This document shows, in pieces, positions 41,699 to 49,565 of a DNA stretch of 64,000 nucleotides (position 1 is the stretch's first letter; every line of letters begins with the position of its first letter). The position numbers were made by a program, and so were the translations under genes. A model generated the notes under the pieces. That model was not told the origin of the DNA and made no database searches. It was given only the letters and a program-made list of their open reading frames with translations. Source of the stretch: Micromonospora parathelypteridis (GTDB taxonomy: Bacteria; Actinomycetota; Actinomycetes; Mycobacteriales; Micromonosporaceae). The DNA lies in NCBI RefSeq assembly GCF_014201145.1, contig NZ_JACHDP010000001.1, positions 6,510,001 through 6,574,000 on the forward strand, given 5' to 3'.

Positions 41699-41721
41699 GG
41701 GATTCTGCCTTTCGACTCGGG

Positions 41722-42729
41722 TCACTGGCCGACGAACTCGAGCAGGGTCCGGACCGCCGTGTCGGGTCCGCGCCAGGAGAGCCGGAGACCCGCGGCCCCG
41801 GCCAGTCGCTCGATGTCCTCGGCGGTACGGGTGGGCGCGGGCATCATCGAACGCAGCCGCAGCTCGGAGCCGGCGCCGCCGACGGGCATGGCGATGTCGG
41901 CGACCAGCACCTTGCCGGTCGCACCGGCCGCCTCGGCGCAACGCTTGAGGATCAGGGTCGCGTCGTCGTCCGACCAGTCCGCGAGGATGGCGGAGAGCAG
42001 ATAGACGTCGTGCCCCTCCGGAAGCGGGTCGAGGAAGCTGCCCTCGACCGCGGTGCACCGGTCCGCGACCTCGCTTCGAGCGAAGCGCCGACCCGCCTCT
42101 GCCGACACGTTCCTCAGATCCAGCAACGTCCCGCGCAGGTGGGAGTGGGCCCGGACCAGGGCGAGGGTCAGGTTGCCCAGGTGGCCGCCGACGTCGACGA
42201 AACTTCCGACGCCACTCCAGTCGTACCCGGTCACGACGATGCCCGCGTCCCAGTGCAGGTCCATCCGGTCCGCGGCCTCGCCCTGCTCCCGCCACTCGGC
42301 GACGAAGGCCGGATCGTTGTTGACGGCATCCCAGTAGTCGCGGCCGAACTCGGCCACGTACCCGGGCCGGCCGGTGCGTACGGTGTGGTCGAGCCGCAGC
42401 AGGGAAAGGCCGCTGCTGCCGAACATCCCGTCGTTGCGCAGCATCGCGCGCACGCTCTGCGGGTGGTCGGAACGCAGCGGCTCGGCGAGGGCGGTGAGGG
42501 CGTACCCGCCGTTCACGTCACGGTCGAGCAATGCGATGTCGACCAGGTAGCGGAGCAGCATGTCGGTCACGTCGGGGGCCGACCCCGCCCGGCGGGCGAT
42601 CTCGTCGGCGGTGGTCGCCCCCGCCGCGACGTGGTCCGCGATGCCGAGCGTCGCGGCCGCTCGCACGGCTGCCGGGACCAGAAGGTCGGTCATGGTCAAC
42701 AGTTGCTGGAAGGGCGGGATCTCGGTCAT
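41722..42729 (-). CDS. O-methyltransferase-fold enzyme, candidate N-terminal dimethylase (LxmM-like)
   Basis: A 335-residue methyltransferase of the acetylserotonin/hydroxyindole O-methyltransferase family: the N-terminal dimerisation domain (LVPAAVRAAATLGIADHVAAG), winged helix (DVTDMLLRYLVDIALLDRD), and SAM-binding SFVDVGGHLGNLTLALVRAH, followed by ILADWSDDDATLILKRC with a catalytic-type Asp. In class V clusters a homologue dimethylates the N-terminal amine, and that role is favoured. It follows the second precursor gene after a hairpin. SD GAGGT lies about seven bases before the ATG. Confidence 0.8.
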   Translation of the reverse strand: MTEIPPFQQLLTMTDLLVPAAVRAAATLGIADHVAAGATTADEIARRAGSAPDVTDMLLRYLVDIALLDRDVNGGYALTALAEPLRSDHPQSVRAMLRNDGMFGSSGLSLLRLDHTVRTGRPGYVAEFGRDYWDAVNNDPAFVAEWREQGEAADRMDLHWDAGIVVTGYDWSGVGSFVDVGGHLGNLTLALVRAHSHLRGTLLDLRNVSAEAGRRFARSEVADRCTAVEGSFLDPLPEGHDVYLLSAILADWSDDDATLILKRCAEAAGATGKVLVADIAMPVGGAGSELRLRSMMPAPTRTAEDIERLAGAAGLRLSWRGPDTAVRTLLEFVGQ

Positions 42730-42757
42730 CGTTGGTACCTCGCTGTCAGATGGTTGG

Positions 42758-42799
42758 CCGAGCGGTGGGCCGGACGGAACCGTGCGGCCCACCGCTCGG
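42758..42799. terminator. Hairpin between precursor 2 and methyltransferase genes
   Basis: A perfect 14-base stem (CCGAGCGGTGGGCC and complement) with a 14-base loop. Placed just after the second precursor gene inside the operon. It can slow or stop transcription so that precursor RNA exceeds enzyme RNA, or protect the 3' end after processing. Confidence 0.7.
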
Positions 42800-42813
42800 G
42801 GGCCTGCCGTGTT

Positions 42814-42999
42814 TCAGCAGCCGTCGTCGACGGTCTTCGAGATGATCTGGCTGGCCATGAAGCTGACGGCCGCCGAGGCGGCGCAGGCCGGGGTGGTGGC
42901 TGGGGCGTCCGAGACAGCCGAAACCTCGATGTCCTCGGCGGTGCTGTAGGTCTCGTAGCCAGCCAGCAGCTCTTCGATGTTGCTCGCCTTGTCCTGCAC
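42814..42999 (-). CDS. Class V lanthipeptide precursor peptide 2
   Basis: A 61-residue peptide from GTG 42997-42999, with AAGGAGA upstream. The leader is acidic and helical (EELLAGYETYSTAEDIEVSA) and ends VSAVSDAPA. The proposed core (27 residues) begins TTPAC and runs through AASAAVSFMASQIISK to end TVDDGC. Core features: Thr1-Thr2 with Cys5, seven Ser/Thr, and a T-x4-C ending. Cys5 can form a lanthionine-type ring with Thr1, and the final Cys can be decarboxylated by the LanD-type enzyme and closed onto Thr22. The core has no tyrosine, so a Tyr-linked sugar is not possible on this one. Exact leader-core boundary is inferred from comparison with precursor 1. Confidence 0.82.
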   Translation of the reverse strand: MQDKASNIEELLAGYETYSTAEDIEVSAVSDAPATTPACAASAAVSFMASQIISKTVDDGC

Positions 43000-43029
43000 T
43001 TTCTCTCCTTCGTGAAAGGGTTTTCAGGG

Positions 43030-43052
43030 ACGTCCGCCGGGCCGGCGGACGG
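43030..43052. terminator. Short hairpin between the two precursor genes
   Basis: GTCCGCCG and its complement CGGCGGAC form an 8-base stem with a small loop, followed on the minus strand by a run of A and T residues near the second precursor's ribosome-binding site. Probably a partial terminator or processing signal. Confidence 0.5.
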
Positions 43053-43067
43053 GATCGGGAGGTGCGC

Positions 43068-43250
43068 TCAGCAGGTCGCCTCGTAGGTGACCGAGGTCAG
43101 GAAGCTGACGGCGGCGCTGGCGCAGTACCAGGTGGTGGCCGGGGCGTCGGCGACGGCCGAGACGTCCAGCTCGTCGGTGTCGCCGAGGTAGGTCTCGTAG
43201 CTCGCCACGAGGTCGACGATGTTGTCGGTCTTGGTGAGGTCCGTGGGCAT
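43068..43250 (-). CDS. Class V lanthipeptide precursor peptide 1
   Basis: A 60-residue peptide from ATG 43248-43250, with AAGGAG seven bases upstream. Leader (residues 1-38) reads IVDLVASYETYLGDTDELDV and ends VSAVADAPA, almost the same as in precursor 2. The proposed core of 22 residues begins TTWYC, contains ASAAVSFLTSV, and ends TYEATC. It carries eight Ser/Thr, two cysteines and two tyrosines (positions 4 and 18). Cys5 is placed to ring with Thr1 and Cys22 with Thr17 (T-x4-C). The two tyrosines are candidate sugar acceptors for the cluster glycosyltransferases. The boundary after DAPA is an inference. Confidence 0.85.
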   Translation of the reverse strand: MPTDLTKTDNIVDLVASYETYLGDTDELDVSAVADAPATTWYCASAAVSFLTSVTYEATC

Positions 43251-43349
43251 TTTGATCTCCTTCGTGGTGGGAAGCACTGAGCTCCAGACTGGGAACGCCC
43301 CGTTGACGCCCCCAGCGAGAGAGCTCAGGTCTTCCGTCATCCGTACGGG

Positions 43350-44309
43350 TCAGGCCGGCAGGTTGCGGGCCGGGTTCGTGGGGTCGATGTGTGCCGCGAT
43401 GAAGTGCTCGACGACGGTGGGCTCGACCTGACTCAGGTCGTCGCCCGCCTCGACCAGGGCGGCGGCCAGGACGGTGGCGCGGTGCTGCCCGAAGCTGAGC
43501 CCCTGGCGACCGGCCTTGGCGTCCTTGGGTTCCGAGGCCGCCCCGACTCCCGGCGCCACCCGGTCGACGAAGGCCGACGTCTCGTGTTCCAGACCGGGCA
43601 GGTCCTGCGCCACCCGGGCCAGGTCGTCGGCGACGTGCGCCCAGTCGTCGGTGAGGTAGACGACGATCGCGTCGCGGCGCGGGTACAACTCGTGCGCTGA
43701 CAGCACCTTCGCCCGGTACGGCACGGCCCGGTCCTCAAGGTGGTTCAGGATCGTGGCCCACGCGCCGACGGCGTGCTCGGCGTCGCGGAGGTGGAAGTAG
43801 ATCCGCAGGAAGTCCCGGTCGGTGGCGCGCTGCCGGGAGCCGTCGACCAGGAAGAATCCCGGTGACAGGGCGGCCCGCCACGGTGGTACGCCCAGTGTCA
43901 CCGGCTCACCGGGTGCGGACCCGGTCGTGGTGAGGGCCTCCACGGGGACCCAGATCCGCAGGCCCTCGCGCTCCACGAGGATCCGGGCGCGGCCGGCGGG
44001 GTCGCGTTGGACCGCCGAGCGGGCGACGCCCCGTACCTCGATCTGTCGGTGTGGAACCGCGGCGATGAACCGCTCTTCGAGAGCGTCGTCCCGCAACCGG
44101 GTGGGCACCTGCCCGTCCGGCTGCCCGGAGTGCAGCACGTTGTAGATCGACTCCGCGAGCAGGCGGCGCAGTTCCCTGGGGTAGTCGGCCGTGACCTCCT
44201 GGCCGCCGACGACCGCGGTGGTCCGGTCCGCCGACACGCGGATCTGCCTGATCGCGTCGCGCACCGTCGGGGAGAGTTCCCCCGTCACGGGCTGGGCTTG
44301 CAGTGTCAT
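43350..44309 (-). CDS. HopA1-family lyase, LxmY-like class V synthetase subunit
   Basis: A 319-residue protein with the HopA1 effector-like pattern: YPRELRRLLAESIYNVLHSG at residues about 40-60, then RIYFHLRDAEHAVGAWATIL, and YPRRDAIVVYLTDDWAHVAD towards the end, followed by GQHRATVLAAALVEAGDD. HopA1-like proteins remove phosphate from phospho-Ser/Thr by elimination, leaving dehydro residues. In class V lanthipeptide synthesis the homologue (LxmY) is the lyase. Its ATG overlaps the kinase stop by four bases. It directly precedes the precursors. Confidence 0.85.
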   Translation of the reverse strand: MTLQAQPVTGELSPTVRDAIRQIRVSADRTTAVVGGQEVTADYPRELRRLLAESIYNVLHSGQPDGQVPTRLRDDALEERFIAAVPHRQIEVRGVARSAVQRDPAGRARILVEREGLRIWVPVEALTTTGSAPGEPVTLGVPPWRAALSPGFFLVDGSRQRATDRDFLRIYFHLRDAEHAVGAWATILNHLEDRAVPYRAKVLSAHELYPRRDAIVVYLTDDWAHVADDLARVAQDLPGLEHETSAFVDRVAPGVGAASEPKDAKAGRQGLSFGQHRATVLAAALVEAGDDLSQVEPTVVEHFIAAHIDPTNPARNLPA

Positions 44310-45406
44310 CGGTCTCCTCCGAAGCCGAGGGTGGTGGCGAACTTCTCCGGGTTGACCAGGGCGGCCCGTCCGACTCCGGCGGCGGCGCGCTGGATGGCGG
44401 ACAGCCGCGCGGAGGACAGCGCCCCGGCGATCAGTCGGTCGAGCAGGTGCCAGCCGGCGAAGGCCGTCGCGCGGACCGCCAGGCCGTCGTCGACCTCCGG
44501 TCGAACCTCGCGGTACGCGCGCCAGAACTCGTGCACCAGCGGCAGCAGGCGGCGCATCTTGTCGACACCGCGTCGCAGCACCAGGTCGTGGGTGAACTCG
44601 GTGTCCAGGAAGGCGTCGTCGCCCCGGTTGGTCACGAGGTCCAGGACCGACCGGTAGATCCACTCGCCGGCGAACGCCCCGACGTCACGGGCCGGATCGG
44701 CGAGCCGGAACTCCTCCCAGTCGGTGAGGAACAGACCCTCCGGACCGATCAGCAACTGGTCGACCCGCAGGTCGCAGTGCGACGGCACCTTCGGCGCCTG
44801 CGCCTCGGCGTCCCGCAGTCGCCGCACGGCGGCGATCAGCTCGGGGTCGTTCTGCAAGAGCCGCCACGCTTCGATCTCACCGGCGCTGGAGCGCAGGAAC
44901 ATCGACAGCGGTATCCCTTCCAGAAGACCGACCGGCGGAAATCCTGGTGTCGTGTCGTCGAGGTCGACGGTGGCCGCGGGCGGGGTGGAGTGCAGATGCC
45001 CGATCGCCCTGCCCACCTGGTGCGCGTGCTCCAGCGTGAAGGTCTCGTCGACCATGAGCGTCGCGCCGTTGACCGCGTCGTCGATGCGCTCGAATACGAC
45101 TATGAAGTTTTCCTCGTCACTGCCGATGAATTGCGGCCAGTGCACATTGTCGAAAGAGGCGTCCGCCGCGTACTTTTCGAAGTCGAGCAGGCGGCGCAAT
45201 CGGCCCTGCGTGTCGCCGGCCCGGCCGGTGAGCCGTTTGACGAAGACGTCCCGGCCGTTCTCGGTAACACCCGCCCACGCGTCGTTCCGCCCGATCGGCG
45301 AGGTGACAGTCTCGCGGACGAAGGGCCCAACGCCCAGCTCCAGCAGCAGCCGGTCGACCTCGGGTGCCAGATCCAAATTGATCGGCATCACCTGCTTCGT
45401 GACCAC
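44306..45406 (-). CDS. lxmK: Class V lanthipeptide kinase, LxmK-like
   Basis: A 366-residue kinase-fold protein of the aminoglycoside-phosphotransferase family. Nucleotide-binding lysine is in GRDVFVKRLTG (about residue 58), the catalytic loop is HCDLRVDQLLIG (residues 210-221, aspartate 212) and the metal-binding aspartate is in LFLTDWEEF (about 229). It phosphorylates Ser/Thr in the precursor, the first step of dehydration. It begins the biosynthetic operon. The GTG at 45404-45406 is chosen because GGAGG lies five bases upstream; a TTG at 45424 is an unlikely alternative. Confidence 0.83.
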   Translation of the reverse strand: MVTKQVMPINLDLAPEVDRLLLELGVGPFVRETVTSPIGRNDAWAGVTENGRDVFVKRLTGRAGDTQGRLRRLLDFEKYAADASFDNVHWPQFIGSDEENFIVVFERIDDAVNGATLMVDETFTLEHAHQVGRAIGHLHSTPPAATVDLDDTTPGFPPVGLLEGIPLSMFLRSSAGEIEAWRLLQNDPELIAAVRRLRDAEAQAPKVPSHCDLRVDQLLIGPEGLFLTDWEEFRLADPARDVGAFAGEWIYRSVLDLVTNRGDDAFLDTEFTHDLVLRRGVDKMRRLLPLVHEFWRAYREVRPEVDDGLAVRATAFAGWHLLDRLIAGALSSARLSAIQRAAAGVGRAALVNPEKFATTLGFGGDR

Positions 45407-45809
45407 TCTTATCACCTCCGACAATTCTCACACGGACACGACTAGCTAAGGACCGTGTTCATCTTGAATGGTTCCGGCGGCACCGGAACTGTCTTCCCGT
45501 TTGCCTCCCGGCTCCCTTTCGGGTGTTGCTCCGTTCGGTGTGATGAAAGATTGCCATGACGGGCTGAGGCGAGACAAGGCGCGAATCCGCGGTCATATAA
45601 AAACTGTTTCTGCGGCCGGCTGTCGGTATGTCCGATCTGCGCCGACGTCGGTGCGTCGGCCGTCCTGCCGGTGCGGCTTCCGAGGGCGGGGCCCAGACGG
45701 GTGTGCCCAGTTCAGAGCGGGAAAGCGGTCCGTCGCCGCGGTCCCCGCCAGGGACTGGCCGGACTCAAAAACTTCTCAAGTGGATTTGCGGTCGTACCTG
45801 GGAACAGCA
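45407..45809. other. Promoter region upstream of the lanthipeptide operon
   Basis: About 400 bases without a convincing gene. It is less GC-rich than its surroundings, especially around 45590-45615 and 45410-45470, and should contain the promoter of the LxmK-like gene. A short inverted repeat (GTTCCGG ... CCGGAAC) lies near 45473-45491. Several spurious open frames here have no ribosome-binding site. Confidence 0.5.
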
Positions 45810-45851
45810 GAGCCCCGGTGGGCTCCGGACGACCGGAGCCCACCGGGGCTC
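45810..45851. terminator. Perfect 19-base hairpin terminator
   Basis: GAGCCCCGGTGGGCTCCGG at 45810-45828 pairs perfectly with 45833-45851 across a 4-base loop. It lies 17 bases past the stop of the small secreted protein on the minus strand and insulates it from the lanthipeptide operon. Confidence 0.8.
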
Positions 45852-45868
45852 GAAGGATGGCTGAGAGG

Positions 45869-46126
45869 TCAGCCGCAGGTGACGCGGACGAACGTGAAGC
45901 CGAAGCGGTTCGGTACGCGGTAGACGTCGACGTCGCCCTCACTGCCGACGTAGGAGCCGAGCAGCGGCACGTCCGGATGGTCCGGGCAGATCGGGCCGGC
46001 CGTCACCGCGCTCGTCCGGGCGGCGCCCGTGTGCGCGGCAGCGGCGGCGGGTGCGGCAAGCGCGGCGGGTGCGGCGAGTGCGACGGCGGTCGCGGCGAGC
46101 GCGGCGACACGGTTCAGCGGGGACAT
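45869..46126 (-). CDS. Small secreted protein with two cysteines
   Basis: An 85-residue protein with a Sec signal (about 30 residues, alanine-rich, ending near AAAAAH) and a mature region of about 50 residues containing two cysteines (GPICPDHPD and VRVTCG), probably one disulfide. No family recognised. It is followed by a perfect terminator hairpin and precedes the promoter region of the lanthipeptide operon, but its own direction points toward it, so it is a separate unit. Could be a small extracellular factor or spore-associated peptide. Confidence 0.6.
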   Translation of the reverse strand: MSPLNRVAALAATAVALAAPAALAAPAAAAAHTGAARTSAVTAGPICPDHPDVPLLGSYVGSEGDVDVYRVPNRFGFTFVRVTCG

Positions 46127-46373
46127 CGGTTCTCCTTACGCGACAGGGCGGCCGCGGGACGCGGACGCCGGGGTGAAAGCCCGACGGCGGGCATCCGTCC
46201 TAGGCGGACGCGGACCGTCCGGCGGGTCAAGGTTGACGACTTCGGGGCTCACGCCGGCACCCCACATCGAAGAATTGAGGGCCACGAGCCGGCGTGCGTG
46301 GGGGACGGCGAGCCGGCCCATTGCCGGGCCGCACACCTGATCGATGCCGGCTCGGCTGAATAGACTTTCGGGC

Positions 46374-46646
46374 ATGACGGGGATCGATGGTCAGGGGCGC
46401 AGGGTCGACGGCGATCCCGACGCGACCCAGGTCTCGGCGACCCGCCGCTGGGCGCAGGTGGTGACCGGCCTGGCCGTCGCGGTGGTGTCCGCGGTCGTGT
46501 TCACCTCACTTTTTTGGGGCCTGCACGACTGGCTCATCGATCAGGGCCGGTTCGGCCTGCCGATCCTGTTCGGGGTCCGGATCGCCTGCTTTGCCGCGAT
46601 CGGCTGGGGCTGCTGGCAGGCCTACCAGGGCTACCGCCGGCACTGA
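46374..46646 (+). CDS. Small two-span membrane protein
   Basis: A 90-residue protein: polar N-terminus of about 25 residues, membrane segments at about residues 28-52 and 63-84, and a short basic end. No family recognised. The ATG at 46374 is chosen for position; a longer frame lacks a clear ribosome-binding site. No operon evident. Confidence 0.55.
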   Translation: MTGIDGQGRRVDGDPDATQVSATRRWAQVVTGLAVAVVSAVVFTSLFWGLHDWLIDQGRFGLPILFGVRIACFAAIGWGCWQAYQGYRRH

Positions 46647-46745
46647 CGCCGTTCGCTGGGCACTGGCGGACACCCTGGCCTGAAACTCTGCCTGCGCGTC
46701 AGCGGGCGCGCGTGGCAAAAGCTGACTTATAGCATAATTTGCGGC

Positions 46746-47391
46746 GTGCCTTCCAAAAGCGACAATCCACGGCTCACGCGTAGTCCGAGTCGGCTGATGG
46801 CTTTCAGCGACGGTGTCTTCGCCATCGCCGTGACGCTTCTCGTGCTGGAGATCCAGCCGCCACAGGACTTCGGGCATCTCCTACGGGGTCTCGGTGCTCT
46901 GTGGCCGTCGTACCTGGCATACGCACTGAGCTTCCTGCTCATCGGGCAGGTGTGGGTCAATCATCACGTCATGTTCGACCGTGTCCGGCACGTTGACCGC
47001 GAGGTGTTGTTCTTCAACACGTTGCTGCTGATGGTCATCGCGTCCCTGCCGTTCTCCACGTCACTTACTCGCCGACGCACTACGCGCGGAGCAGGGACTA
47101 CGCACGTCGGTTGTCGTCTACGGCGGCACACTCTGGACGGCCGCAGCCCTCTTCAACGTCATCTGGGCTCACCTTCGTCGCGCCAAACTGCTGGATCCTG
47201 GCCTCGGTCCGATCGGCGTCCGTGCGATCGGCCACCGATTCGCGCTCGCGCTGGTCTGGATCGGCTCAGGCATCCTCGTCGGCGCGTTCGTACCGATCGC
47301 CGGCGTCGTCATCATCGCCGCCTTCCTACCCGCTTACTACCTACCCATCCGCGGTGAGTACGGCGAGGACACCAACGCCACCGACCGGTGA
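46746..47391 (+). pseudogene. TMEM175-type (DUF1211) potassium channel gene with one frameshift
   Basis: The first 105 residues from GTG 46746 read like a TMEM175 channel: RLMAFSDGVFAIAVTLLVLE with the conserved F-S-D, and VWVNHHVMFDRVRHVDREVL. After LPFSTSL the frame changes: bases from 47062 in the next frame continue LLADALRAEQGLRTSVVVYG, then WTAAALFNVIWAHLRR and AFLPAYYLPIRGEYGED to a stop at 47389-47391. A single added base near 47064-47067 (CTTA where CTA is expected) explains it. Either a real inactivation or a sequencing error; an intact product would be about 214 residues. Confidence 0.8.
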
Positions 47392-47555
47392 ACAGGTCGT
47401 GCTGACGAAAAGGCGAGCCCCGGCCAGGACAGCGAAAGTGACTCTCCCCGCGTACGGGTAGGCGACTCCCTCCGCTCGGGGAATCGCCGGTCGCGCCGCT
47501 CGGTCAGAGTGATCTCGGATATGCCGACGCTCACCGCCGATACGGAGAAACCACC

Positions 47556-48164
47556 GTGACTCGACCACCACAGGCGCAGACCCTGCCCGCCACAGCATCG
47601 ATGGCTCCTCGTACGCCACCACCACCGCCATGGGCACGCCGAGCCGGTCACGTGGCGTGGATCGCCCCCCTGCTGGGGTTCATCCCGCTGCACATTCCAT
47701 GGATCCTCGGTATTCCGATGTTCGCCAACGCCGGGCCGTTCGACGAGTGGTACCACGGTCGCGGGCCCGGTGTCGGCGATCATCCGGTCGACGGTGTCCT
47801 GGGCATGCCGGCCGGCGCGTTCTATCTGGGCCTCCTGTGCGTCCTCGCCGCGCTCGGTGGGGTCCTGGCGCTTGGGCTCATCAGTGACTGGGGAGTGACC
47901 TTCCCCCGGTGGGTGCCGTGGCTGCACGGACGCCGAGTGCCGCCATGGTTGCCGTTGACACCAACGGTGTTGGGATCCGCCCTGATGATCGGCTACTCGG
48001 CGACCCTGCCCTGGCAGTTCGCAGCCGACCTGGCGGAGTCCAGCCCACAGGACATCTTCACCCCCACGGGTGTCCTGATCGGCCTTCCGCTCTTTCTGGC
48101 ATGGACGCTCGCGCTGCCACTGGCCGGTTGGTCCTACTACCGCCGCACCCGTCTGCCGCGCTGA
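47556..48164 (+). CDS. Integral membrane protein of unknown function
   Basis: A 202-residue protein from GTG 47556 with ACGGAGAAA upstream. It has a proline-rich N-terminus and four hydrophobic segments (about residues 32-55, 83-107, 132-155 and 170-190). An HxxP-type loop (GPFDEWYHGRGPGVGDHPVDG) is between the first two. No confident family. Single gene. Confidence 0.58.
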   Translation: MTRPPQAQTLPATASMAPRTPPPPPWARRAGHVAWIAPLLGFIPLHIPWILGIPMFANAGPFDEWYHGRGPGVGDHPVDGVLGMPAGAFYLGLLCVLAALGGVLALGLISDWGVTFPRWVPWLHGRRVPPWLPLTPTVLGSALMIGYSATLPWQFAADLAESSPQDIFTPTGVLIGLPLFLAWTLALPLAGWSYYRRTRLPR

Positions 48165-48304
48165 CATGACCGCTGTCCGGTGCTGTGGGTTGTCGTGACG
48201 GTCGTCAGGCCACCAGCGAAAGGGGTAGGGCGTTGCCTAGTTTTCACCAGTCGATGCCGGTCGTTGACCCGTACTGTGATCGTGCGTTTGCCGTCTGTTA
48301 CCCA

Positions 48305-49396
48305 CTAGATGGCGAAGTCGACGCCGGTGAGGGAGACGGCGCGGTACGCGGCGAGGCGATCGGCCTGCTCGGTGATGGCCTTGCGCATGGGGCCGGGCAG
48401 CTTGCGCCAGGGCTGGACGGCGACCGTGAACGTGTTGCCGGACTTGCGGGGGCGCCAGGTGCCGACCAGCTCGCCGTCGACCAGAACGGCGCCGGGGCGA
48501 CCCAACACCGGCCACAACTCCTTCGCGTGGGCGGTGTCCGGCACCAGGGTTGCCCGGTCCTTGGCCTGCAGGAACAGGTCGAACGGGCCGAGCAGGCGAG
48601 TTGACGTGGCGTCGGCCGACTCCAACACGTTCTCGTCGGCGGCCAGCAGCGAGCGCACTTCCCCGTCGACAGTCACCTCGATCACGTCGTCGGGCCAGAG
48701 CGCCTTCACGTCCTTGACCGGGGCGTCGAGATAGTCGGCCACCTGTTTCGGAGTGGCCGGGCCGAGCAGGTGAAGGTACGCGCGGATGAGGTCGTATCGG
48801 TCGCCCGAGGCGGCCGCTCTCGTGAACCCGGTGATGCGCTGGAGGACCGGGGGCGAGGTGTCGAGCTGCAGCTCCAGCCCGGCCCGCGCGGCGGCCAACC
48901 GGAACGGCATCTCGTAGAGGTGCGTGGCGTCGCACGCTCGGCAGAACCGCAGGTACGGCTCGGGCATCACCTTGGCCAGGCGACCGGAGACGTCTCCCTT
49001 GACCGTTGGCGTGGTGACGATGGCCCGCAGCTGAGCGGCCACCTCGTCGAGGGCGGCAAGGTTGCCGATGCCAGCGGCCTTCAACGGCTTGGAGGCGTCG
49101 TAGATGCGCTTGCCCGCGTCGGCGTCGGAGAAGGGCTCGACCGCGGCCACCACCTTTCCGACGTCGGCTCGACGGTAGACGTGGGGGGCGCCGCGGATGG
49201 TCCACAGCAGAACCAGATTCTTGGCGGACAACGCGGCCACGTCGACCCCGCGTACGGCCAGCGCCCACCGGGCGCCGTCCGGTCCGGTGTTCTGCACCCC
49301 GATGTCCAGGATGGCGGCGTCGGCGAGCGTGTTCTGATCCCGGTCGAGCTGCTGGGCCTGGACGCGGAAGTTCATCACCTGGTGCCGATCAACCAT
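48305..49396 (-). CDS. Winged-helix DNA-binding-domain protein (YcaQ/HTH_42-like)
   Basis: A 363-residue protein of the winged-helix HTH_42 family. Landmarks: WTIRGAPHVYRRADVGKVV near residue 65-85, ITGFTRAAASGDRYDLIRAYL in the middle, VADYLDAPVKDVKALWPDDVIEV as the wing, and LLGPFDLFLQAKDRATLVPD followed by AVLVDGELVGTWRPRK near the end. The relative YcaQ/AlkZ from enteric bacteria and Streptomyces unhooks DNA interstrand crosslinks; members like this may do other DNA work. The QxQ motif of AlkZ is not identified. Confidence 0.8.
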   Translation of the reverse strand: MVDRHQVMNFRVQAQQLDRDQNTLADAAILDIGVQNTGPDGARWALAVRGVDVAALSAKNLVLLWTIRGAPHVYRRADVGKVVAAVEPFSDADAGKRIYDASKPLKAAGIGNLAALDEVAAQLRAIVTTPTVKGDVSGRLAKVMPEPYLRFCRACDATHLYEMPFRLAAARAGLELQLDTSPPVLQRITGFTRAAASGDRYDLIRAYLHLLGPATPKQVADYLDAPVKDVKALWPDDVIEVTVDGEVRSLLAADENVLESADATSTRLLGPFDLFLQAKDRATLVPDTAHAKELWPVLGRPGAVLVDGELVGTWRPRKSGNTFTVAVQPWRKLPGPMRKAITEQADRLAAYRAVSLTGVDFAI

Positions 49397-49565
49397 GCCT
49401 GCACCCTACTCAGCGGAGACCGGAGTCGCGGTTGGTGCGCGTGGCGCCGGTAGGGCTAGCCCGACGTCAGGTCGGGGGTGGACTGGCTCGAAAGGCCCTC
49501 CGGGCCGCCATAACGTCTGTTCCCGTCGGCCGGCTCGACGGGAAGACCTGAGCAGGGAGTACGAA

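Larger units (their letters stand above)
25538..45406 (-). other. Class V lanthipeptide (lanthidin-type) biosynthetic gene cluster, proposed extent
   Basis: Core evidence: an LxmK-like kinase, a HopA1 lyase, an APH-fold subunit, two precursor peptides, a LanD-type decarboxylase, an LLM reductase, a methyltransferase, an exporter and an M16 peptidase lie in one overlapping minus-strand operon (34856-45406). To the left, glycosyltransferases, a MycE-like methyltransferase, a second ABC pair and regulators extend it to about 25.5 kb; these are weaker inclusions. Beyond 45.4 kb and before 25.5 kb the genes look unrelated. Confidence 0.78.

Noticed and set aside
45468..45923. Open frames in the promoter region of the lanthipeptide operon, considered as a third precursor.
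   Set aside because: None shows the VSAV-x-DAPA leader end or a Cys-ended core, and starts lack ribosome-binding sites.
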